Shown piece by piece: positions 9,435 to 17,071 of a stretch of 17,071 bases of DNA. The stretch is from NCBI GenBank assembly GCA_004151065.3, contig NWUY0300088134.1, forward strand, positions 1 through 17,071, written 5' to 3'. A program made the translations under genes and the position numbers. Each line of letters starts with the position of its first letter. The first letter of the stretch is position 1. The notes beneath the pieces are model-generated. The model had not been told where the DNA came from and did no database searches. It was given only the letters and a program-made list of their open reading frames with translations. Origin of the DNA: Larix sibirica. Its lineage: Eukaryota; Streptophyta; Pinopsida; Pinales; Pinaceae.

Positions 9435-9615
9435 GCAAAGCTAATATCCATTCATATAGGTTACCCTATGGCATATAATTGATGTCCACTCATGTAGGGC
9501 TCTTCTTGTCATATAGTTGATATACACCTGTGTAATTAACAAAATTGTTGACCTTTCATAAAGGGACCTTCTTTGCACAACTAATGTCCACTCGTATGGT
9601 CTTCTTGGTGTAGGA
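9435..9615. repeat. Degenerate minisatellite, unit about 30-40 bp
   Basis: A theme close to TTGATGTCCACTCATGTAGG, followed by a CTTCTTG/CTTTGCA block, recurs about five times with substitutions and length changes. Its starts are near 9440, 9480, 9520, 9550 and 9583. On the minus strand it gives an open frame (9671-9441) with repeated RRPYEWT, RRSLYERST and RRALHEWTS blocks. That frame reflects the DNA repeat and is unlikely to be a gene. Confidence 0.55.
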
Positions 9616-10400
9616 AAGAAGAGATGATCACCAAAGGTTTCAACATGCAAAGATACTCTAGACCAAAGCACTATAAAGGATGATTCTAAGGCATCTCTCT
9701 TATGGTCATCAACTTGGTGGCATTAGGAATGTATGAAATGAAACCTGCTACATTTCAATCTATTTTAAATTTCAAGCGATTGTATGGAGAGAGGAAAAGA
9801 TAATATAACCCCAATTTAACTGACCATGCAATCAAATATTTCCATGTAGAAAATATGTGCAATGCATTATTTATGATATGATTCTATCTAGTAAATTTAA
9901 ACATGTAGAGTTGAAACATTAAAGAATCACAAATAAATGGTATTTTGTGATGTTTTAATCCCTTGAACCCTTCGTGTGTTTGGTGCAACAACTAAAACAA
10001 ATGGAGGAGTGCTACTCGATTTGGAGGGTAGTGTGATTATGAATGGGTGCATGTGCACTTGGCTAGTTGCCCCAAAATATATCTATATGTTTGCACCCCA
10101 TAGGTAAATTGAGGAACGTAGTCACTTGACCAACTATAGTAAGGGAGGTCAAGGAATGGGTTTAATCTATTGTGGGAGAGGTAACATGTAAAAATAACGT
10201 ATAGGACACAAATACATCCTTCTACGATCGATCTAGAATGCCTGCAACAAAGGCCTCAAAGGGATTTGTTTTCCCTAACTTGCTCATGTTTTGCTTCCAT
10301 CCCTTAATTATGATATTATTTAGAAGAATTGCAATCAGGATCATAATCCAAGAAAGAGTATCAAGGTAGGGATTCACAAAGAGATTCTAACCCCCTTACA

Positions 10401-10933
10401 TGTGATCCAATCTATGGAGGGATGCAAAAACAATTCTATGAAAATTATATTGACATTGAATCTCCAAACCAACAACGTTAATTCACCTCAAAATGCCCCC
10501 TAAAGCATAGCAAGTGAGGGGGGGACTCCATAAAGTGAAACCAACAACCCAGTGAACTATTCTATAGTAGTATTACAGAGTAGAGTGAGGCCTTTTGATG
10601 ATATAATGATCTAAAGAAGTCAAGCCTTGAAGCCAACAAAGTTAAAGTGCATTGTGTTCAATTAGGTGCTTATAATATTGTTTGAATTGCATTATGAATG
10701 GGAAGTTGTAGGTGGCCAATTAAGTGATGCATTAGCACATTGAAAGAAGACCACAAAGTACTATTCAATTTTGGCATTGACACAATTGTAGAATGTTGTG
10801 TGAAATTGGCACTACATGCAACCATGTAATGAACCAAATCTGAAACAAAGATCAAAGAAACAAATGTTTATTTCATCATATTATCCATGTTGATGAAATA
10901 GATGGGCCATAGGCCTACCATTTACAGATCATA
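10401..10933 (+). repeat. Left LTR of the short retroelement
   Basis: It begins TGTGATCCAA and ends AGATCATA, a decayed inverted match to the start (expected GGATCACA). Its last 200 bases or so align with 12770-12993, and its first 80 or so with 12103-12185 (for example ATTGACATTGAAT with CCAAACC). The middle does not align well with the right copy. Confidence 0.65.
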
Positions 10934-10944
10934 TGGTATTAGAG
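10934..10944 (+). promoter_or_regulatory. Primer-binding site of the short retroelement
   Basis: TGGTATTAGAG matches the initiator tRNA-Met primer site TGGTATCAGAG except for one C-to-T change. It directly follows the left LTR and carries the same AGGTTCAT downstream context as the copia element's site at 1444-1455. Confidence 0.7.
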
Positions 10945-10959
10945 TAGGTTCATTAGAGA

Positions 10960-11782
10960 CCTTGAATTAGTTTCCACGGGAAAAACTTTGAAGAGGAAGA
11001 AGCTAGAAGAGTGAAGAGGATTCAATGTATTGATCCAAGAGGAGAAGCAATACTTGAAGAAGAGGATAGTAGAGATAGAAAAGGAGATTGAGACATTGGC
11101 CAAGCTACCAATAGTTGTCCAAGAGAATAAATAAGTACAAGCACTTCCCATTGCCATTGCAAAATCCAACACCATGACAAAGTCAAGCATGGTAAGCTCG
11201 CCCTCCATAGACCTTTCTCAAGAACCCTTTGGTGATTTTGAAAATCATACTAGAGGCATCAATTTCAAGCTCATGAGGCAAATATTCTATGATGGCCAAG
11301 GGATAGGCAAGAAAGGACAAGGGATTGTGATCCCCAATTTATCTCAACAAATGCCTAGGACAATAGATAAGAGGTAATAGAATTTTATCGCAAACCACCT
11401 TTGTCAAGGAAAGAGAAATTGGAAAAGAAGCCATTCTCATGGAGGAAAAAGTAGTTGGAAAAGGAGTGGGAAGTAGGCCACTCAAATTTTCTTGTACGAC
11501 CTTGGAAGAGGGCGGAAAAGGGGTGATTATGCCACCCAAATTTGCTCCAACACTTGGGGTACCAAGCAACCAAGTTGGCAAGCATCATCATAAACTAAAA
11601 AGGTATGCATGGTATCTTTGGTTTGTTTATGTTGCAAGAAAATAGGCCATAAGGTTATCAATCATGAGCATTATAGAAGGGAAAGTATCCCATGCATGAA
11701 CTATTTCCAATACTTCATATTAATTGGATATTGCGAGGCCAAATGTTGGAGGCTTCACCTAAAACTCCATCCTAATAACTAA
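10960..11782 (+). pseudogene. Decayed gag-like region with G-patch-like and zinc-knuckle-like motifs
   Basis: Reading fragments lie between the primer site and the polypurine tract. A charged, coiled-coil-like stretch (EIEKEIETLAKLPIVVQENK, about 11065-11130) comes first. The frame from 11174 to 11377 contains FYDGQGIGKKGQGIVIPN, which fits the G-patch spacing of glycines seen in gag proteins of many plant retroelements. After a frame change, fragments such as GKGVIMPPKFAPTLG follow (about 11517-11560). The original frame then gives CLCCKKIGHKVIN (from 11624), a zinc-knuckle-like Cys-x2-Cys-x4-His block with the last Cys missing, and GYCEAKCWRLH before a stop at 11780-11782. Stops and at least one frameshift make it non-functional. 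The assignment rests on short motifs read by eye. Confidence 0.55.
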
Positions 11783-12092
11783 ACATCCAAGAACAAAGCT
11801 TGGAGAGTCAAATTCAAGGAGAAATAGTAGTTGCTTACACCTATATCTCAAGAAGAAGTGGTTGTCCAATGACCTATTGCAACAAAGAATGCCATCTCTA
11901 TCCATGAGATGGATAGTAGGCTCATGCCAAGGGAAACCCCTATTCAACTCTTATATTCCATCCTACAACAAAGGCACCCTTTCTTAAATATCGGTTGGAT
12001 ATTGCTTGATGGAAACAAAGGAGATAAGCATGTAGTTGCGAAGAAGAAGAAGATCAAAGTGAGTTGAATATTTTGGGGACCGAAATTCTGCA

Positions 12093-12102
12093 ACTGGGGA
12101 GG
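12093..12102 (+). promoter_or_regulatory. Polypurine tract of the short retroelement
   Basis: ACTGGGGAGG sits immediately before the TGTGATCC that opens the right LTR. This is where plus-strand DNA synthesis is primed in LTR elements. Its direct contact with the LTR start supports the boundary. Confidence 0.65.
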
Positions 12103-12993
12103 TGTGATCCAAAATGGATCCTCTTAATAACATCTCTTTTTAACTTTGTAATAATAATAAAAAAATTGCAGTGAATAGTCCAAACCTCATTTTCACTTGG
12201 AAGATGAAATGAACCATTGTGATTGTTGGCCTTCCAAGGACAACCATTAAAATGTGAAGGGTGTGGAGAAGAGTAAAAGGGTGGGGTGTTGAAGGGTGAG
12301 TAGAGAGGAGAGGAAATGAGAAAGATCAATAGTAGATATTAGAGCTTAGAGAAGTAATATGCTTGATTATTGGAGGAGAAGAAGGCATTGAATTTGTCTC
12401 ACAATGATTGAAGATTGTTGTTGGGCCATGGCTATCTACAAATTTCCTACCATTGAGTAATAATATACTAAATTTGTGTATAGCTCATCCTATTGCGACC
12501 AATATCCTACTTAATAAAATCCGCAAACAATTTGGTTTTCCCATTTGTGTTTCCAAGGTAAAATATGTGTTTCTATTGTAAGTGTTATTGCTATGTGTTT
12601 GCTTTGGATGGTGTATTTATGGGTATATATTCCAATGCAAAATTCCAATCATGGGTTAACGAAATGTTGGTTGTATTTATCACCCAATAAATTGTTGGGA
12701 GCATGGGGAAACTTGTTTGAATGCCCATAATTGATTCCATCCATAAACCATTTGTTGGAAATGTGAGTGATAGCTATAGCACTAACAAAAAGATGGATTA
12801 GATGGCTAGTTATAAAATGTACTATTCCATTTTGGAATAGATAGAGTTGTAGAATGTTTTGTGAAATTCGCATTGCATGTAGTCATGAGGTGAACTGCAT
12901 TTGAAACATAGATTAGGGAAACAATTATTATTTCATCAAACTAGCTGCGTCGATGAAATAGATGGGCCATAGGTCTCTCATTTATGGATCAAT
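12103..12993 (+). repeat. Right LTR of the short retroelement
   Basis: It starts TGTGATCC and ends near GGATCA (12986-12991), so the ends form the inverted pair TGATCC/GGATCA. Both ends align with the left LTR, but this copy is about 360 bp longer (891 against 533). Either the left LTR lost sequence or this one gained an insertion, probably within about 12300-12680. An A/T-rich run (AATAATAATAAAAAAATT, about 12150-12168) lies near its start. Confidence 0.62.
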
Positions 12994-15260
12994 TTAGGCT
13001 AATATCAAGTTAAGGGTTTTATGTTTTATCTATCAATTCAGTATAAACAAATGTAGGCCCAAAAATGTTTGGTGAAAAATCATAATGCCCTTCCTTCCAT
13101 GGTACACCTCCCTACGAACACATCAATCTATATTGAACTTGAGCTACATGCAAAGGGATAGAAGGGAGGGAAAATAACTAACTTAATATGCATTTCTTTA
13201 AGGTGGAATTACTCTAAATTGGAATCAAGAGTACCTCTCTGGGTAAAGATGGAGGACTGCTCTGTAGGCATTTGGTGTCAATCAAACTTGATGAACCAAA
13301 TGGGATAATGGATGAGCTAGCGAGTGATAGAAACCAAACCAATTACCATTAAAGTCGAGGTCCAAGTGGTAATAATAACCTAAAAAAATCCCTACCTTAC
13401 CTAATAGATAGATCTAATATTGATTTTGCAGTTATGTCCCACCCATATCAAGGGCAGATAGTCATGACTTTATAAAGAAAGTGGTATATATGGAAAACAA
13501 TGTCGCATATGTGGAATCTACATATATGTAATGTCATAATTATAAATAAATCATCATGATTAATAATCAATAAGCATAAAATCATATATAATATGAATAA
13601 ATAGAGATATCATTATAGATATAATTACGCTTACCTTCTAACTATGTTGGGAGGGTGACCCATTAAGATATGACAAGTGTAGCAAACTAGGATGTTGTTA
13701 TTTTCCAAGCTAGATTTTTAATTCATTTAGAATGATGATAGTAGCAAGAGAGAAAACCAAGAATATAAAATATTCTTGGGGCCTTATACCCTACTAATAG
13801 AGCTAGAGTGAAGAAAGAGGAGTGGTGAATCTAACTCATTTGTTTCCCCCTCTTCTAGGCTAGGAAAGGAACCTAAAGAAAATGGATGCCTATGATCTAT
13901 TGCCCCTTTGTCCTGTTGCTCCAAGAATAGGAAAATCACTTTCTTATTCATTGATTCATCTATAGTGGGTAGTGAATTTTGATTATGGCCTTCATCGATC
14001 ACTTGAGTATAGGGAAAACATAACAATGACAAAATTATGTTTTTCCTACCTTAAAAAGTAAGTGCGTTTCTCCCCATGAAAGGATTTTTTTTATTGAAGC
14101 CTTTATTATTTTAAGAATGAATTATGTGCAAGTAAAATAGTCAATACGAGGTATGTAAAGAAGATCATTACTCTATATAGATAGACAGGATTGGTGTGGT
14201 TTCCTTCAGTTCTTATTGGAAGGAACGCTTCCATTGTGAAAGGAGATGTTGATTGATACTAATGACTTGAAGTGATATTGGAACAAAAGATCAAACAACC
14301 CCTATATCTATATTCAAGGGATGTTGTCAACCCTAACTAGCTAGGAATGAGAAACCCAACACTAACTATCACTAATGGAAAGTCTTGTTCATGGCCACTC
14401 AATGACTAATAAAATGAGCCCTAAAGAAATGGATAACTTGGCTTCCTTTCCCATAAGCACCCAAGTTGTTGCAAAGGAAGAGTGGAGGGGCTTGAGGTGA
14501 TATGAATAATGGATGAGGTTTCAATTTTCTTGGATCCTCTCCCTTCCTCTTGGTCAATATGCCACTCCTTGATCCATCCCTACCTAACCTAAATATAAGT
14601 AATCATCTAGTCATTGTCTAGTATCTCTTATTATTATTCTTCCCTCAAATCCCTTCCTTATATTATATGGGTTTAGGAAGATATATTAACTAATTGGAAG
14701 AACTCAAGTGCCTTTCAGGACCTTCTCTAGCCTTATCCCTTCAGTTCTTGAAAATTCCACTACTCGACTTAGTGACAGGTGCTTAAGCATAGAAAGCTCC
14801 CTTTCTTGTCATGGTCTAGATGGCCAATGCCTCCACCAACTAATAAGTCAGTGGGGAAAGGCCCAATAGGAATAAAGTGATATCCATAAGGGTCTAAGAT
14901 AGGTTGGTTAATGAGAGGAGAAGCATGAATGGAGAGATATTGGGTTGTTTGCAAGGGAGGAAGGTGTCGGGGTGATGATAAAGGGGCTTGTAAGAGAGGA
15001 GGATTCGATATTCATTCTACGAGGCTATGACATATTGAAATCTAAATAGTACTTAAGTAAGTTCCTGACTATAATGAATGACCAATATTTAGGTGGTGGG
15101 TGACTAACTTGTTCATTGATGTGGATTTGTAGCTCAAGTCATAAATCATTCGATCATGAAGAAAATTCCTCACCACCTCTTTTCACATGCATGAGAAATG
15201 ATATCACTCGATGCCTTCCCTTCTCAAGGAAAGATAACCCTTCCTACTGATTAGGGACAC

Positions 15261-15378
15261 AACAACTACCTTCCCATTCTCCATTATCAAATGGGGGCTT
15301 AGGATTAGCACAATGATTCAACAACCACCTTCCCACTCTTAATTATCAAAGGGAGGCTTAGGATCAACACCATGATTC
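15261..15378. repeat. Two-copy tandem duplication, 59-bp unit
   Basis: Unit 1 (15261-15319) and unit 2 (15320-15378) align end to end without gaps and differ at about nine positions, mostly transitions. Shared blocks include ACCTTCCCA, ATTATCAAA and GGCTTAGGAT. It has no coding context. Confidence 0.85.
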
Positions 15379-15531
15379 ATAAGGGTACTTGGAAGGAACT
15401 CACTGAAGAAGAAAAGGGAATGTTGTTGGTTTGGGACCTCATAGATAGCAATTAGAGCATTGGAATGTCTTATTTGAGGGGAAGAAATGAGGTTGGGTAG
15501 GTTCAAGTCATGAACTCAGGCTTTGGGGGGA

Positions 15532-15600
15532 AATAAGGATTATTATTGTTTTTTTATTTCCATCTTTTTTAATAAGGATTGTTATTATTTTATTTTAAGG
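15532..15600. repeat. Imperfect tandem repeat, about 39-bp period
   Basis: AATAAGGATT followed by a TATTATTG-type T-rich stretch occurs at 15532 and again at 15571. A G-rich run (GGCTTTGGGGGGAAATAAGG) directly precedes the first copy. This could be replication slippage in low-complexity DNA or the edge of an old LTR. Confidence 0.5.
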
Positions 15601-17071
15601 AAATAGGGTTTTGATCAACCTAACCTTCGTACCAGTAACCCTAATTGTTGTTCTTGAAAATTCAACCTAGCCTACCACTTCATTCCAAAAGGAAAGGTAC
15701 AAGGGTGTTGGGTTCATCGTAACAGGGCAATGTATGTTTTAAAAGGTGCAAAGGTGGAGCATGCTAGTTCATGTTGATGTTTTGGCAAAAAAAGTATCAA
15801 AGGTAACTAATTGAGGGTTGTGTCAATCAATTATTAGATAGAAATGGAAAATAACTCTAAGAGACAAAAAGAAAACAACACTCTACTACATCTTTATGCA
15901 AAATAAACAAATTCAAACACATGCCACTCTATGGTGCAAAAGATATAATAAGAATATGATATTTTATTATTTGAAAAGGGTTAACAAGAGATGTGTGACA
16001 TGCACCTTGATGATAGTTGTTGATGGGAGACGGGTTCCATAGATACCTCAAGGGAGGGTCCTTTGTTTCCTTGTATGATCCACTCCAAGCTTTATATGGT
16101 GAAAGATGTAATCCTATATGATATAAAGAAGAGATAAAAATGGATGCTTTACTCTCTAGAGGGAATTTGGCAACATAACCTTGCTTTGAATGAGTGGTAT
16201 GATGGGTGACCTCAATGTATTTATTTATAGGAAAATATGTGGACCTATCTTGGAACTAGCTTCAATGTGAATAACCCCACTATATTGATGAAGTGGTGGG
16301 ATGAGGATAAGACTATTGAAGACTATATCAAAGGTTATTTTGGGGAATAACAACTTGGTGAAATCCACTTTAATTCACTATGCCATTTTGGAAGGTGTAC
16401 AACATTAATGAGCTAATTATAATAATGTTTTTCTATTATCCATGTGATTTTTGAGAGATTTAGTGCACAACACACTTAGAAAATTGAGAAATGTTGTGGG
16501 TTAACTTTAGTGGTCAAATGTGGTTTGGATCAACTTTTGTTGGAAATTCTAAGGTCATATGGCGATAGATATGATAGAAATAGGAGCTAAGGCTACCAAA
16601 GTGACATGTAATGACAAAAATGCTCATAACAAAGTGAGTGAGCAAAATTAAGCTAATAACAGTTGTCCCTTGAAGTATGAACTTAGGATAATATCGTATG
16701 GATGATATGCATCGTGATATTTTTTCTCTTCAATCCACAAGAAAATAATCACATAAGTGATGAGTGAAAGAGGTCAAATAGGGAGGATGACCCCCAAAAG
16801 GGCCAAGGAGATCCACCTACAAACAACCAAGGAAAGGGGTAAGGTGAGTATATAATCTCAAACATAAACAAGGAAGGCATCCCCATCATGCATATGTTTC
16901 TCAATACAATATGGGATCATGGCATCACGGGGATAGATCAAAGTGCATAAAAAATACCACAATAGAATACATTGTCATAACCACAGTCATGAGCTACCAA
17001 ATCCAAGTACATAAGTCCATTTGGAACCAAACCAAGATAGATGGCTCACTTGACAAGCATAAGGCGAGGCT

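Larger units (their letters stand above)
8711..10400. other. AT-rich intergenic DNA, no recognised gene
   Basis: This is the upstream flank of the PPR gene followed by low-complexity AT-rich DNA. No coding motif or RNA gene is recognised. A 9-bp tandem (TCTCATTAT) occurs near 9137-9158 and a degenerate minisatellite near 9435-9615. The stretch ends at the left LTR of the short retroelement. Confidence 0.6.
10401..12993 (+). mobile_element. Short non-autonomous LTR retroelement (gag-only, TR-GAG-like)
   Basis: The boundaries come from three concordant signals. The left LTR starts TGTGATCC and ends at the primer site. The primer-binding site TGGTATTAGAG abuts it at 10934. The polypurine tract ACTGGGGAGG abuts the second TGTGATCC at 12103. 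Both LTRs share a diverged 3' part (GATGAAATAGATGGGCCATA in both). About 1.17 kb lies between them and encodes only gag-like remnants. Integrase, RT and protease are absent and would not fit. Such elements rely on enzymes from autonomous partners. Candidate target-site copies are poor: TTACA before 10401 against TTAGG after 12993. The LTRs match at only about four in five bases by eye where they align, so the insertion is old. Confidence 0.72.
12994..17071. other. AT-rich, CpG-poor intergenic DNA without recognised genes
   Basis: Four kilobases contain no convincing coding sequence on either strand. All open frames are short and carry no domain. The composition (few CpG, many transitions' end products such as TG and CA) fits old methylated transposon debris. 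Two small tandem duplications occur at 15261-15378 and 15532-15600, and a G-rich polypurine-like run at 15521-15534. No RNA gene was recognised. Confidence 0.6.

Noticed and set aside
9441-9671. Minus-strand 76-residue frame with RR.xYEW repeats as a gene
   Set aside because: The periodicity is explained by the underlying minisatellite. No start context or domain supports coding.
12994-12998. TTAGG/TTACA as a target-site duplication for the short LTR element
   Set aside because: Only three of five bases agree and the right boundary is uncertain by a few bases.
16240-16420. Stretch with WWDEDKTIEDYIKGYFG-like reading, suggestive of LINE or gag
   Set aside because: No second motif and no consistent frame support it.
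16730-16830. Minus-strand stretch VDLLGPFGGHPPYL, resembling an integrase core start
   Set aside because: A stop codon directly precedes it. No zinc-binding region lies upstream and no further integrase motif lies downstream. The similarity is too short.

Overview
The window looks like nuclear DNA from a land plant. It holds one long intronless PLS-class pentatricopeptide (PPR) gene with a complete DYW domain, set in AT-rich intergenic DNA full of decayed retrotransposons. The PPR style, the large old intergenic space and the retroelement types suggest a gymnosperm such as a conifer. That placement is inference; no marker proves it. No bacterial-type operon, CRISPR array, tRNA or rRNA was seen.

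Layout. Positions 1-2442 are the 5' part of a Ty1/copia element on the minus strand: a candidate LTR (about 1456-2442), a primer-binding site complementary to initiator tRNA-Met (1444-1455), then gag, a zinc knuckle and the start of the protease, running off the window at position 1. The reading frame carries six stops and one frameshift. Positions 2443-3894 hold no recognised gene. Positions 3895-5440 are the decayed 3' end of a LINE ORF2 on the minus strand: an RT-associated zinc finger (zf-RVT), then an RNase H domain, then a serine-rich tail. Positions 5441-6589 are unassigned and include the PPR 3' flank.

Positions 6590-8710 (minus) encode the 706-residue PPR-DYW protein, probably an organellar C-to-U RNA editing factor. 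It is the only intact gene in the window. One PPR module carries an apparent in-frame deletion. Positions 8711-10400 are AT-rich and include a degenerate minisatellite near 9435-9615.

Positions 10401-12993 (plus) form a short LTR element of about 2.6 kb. It has diverged direct repeats, a primer-binding site directly after the left LTR, a polypurine tract directly before the right LTR, and about 1.2 kb of internal DNA with decayed gag-like motifs (G-patch-like, zinc-knuckle-like). There is no room for a pol gene, so it resembles a non-autonomous gag-only (TR-GAG-type) element. Positions 12994-17071 are AT-rich, CpG-poor DNA with small tandem repeats and no supportable gene.

The elements do not form a pathway. 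The picture is one functional editing-factor gene surviving among retrotransposon debris of different ages and types.
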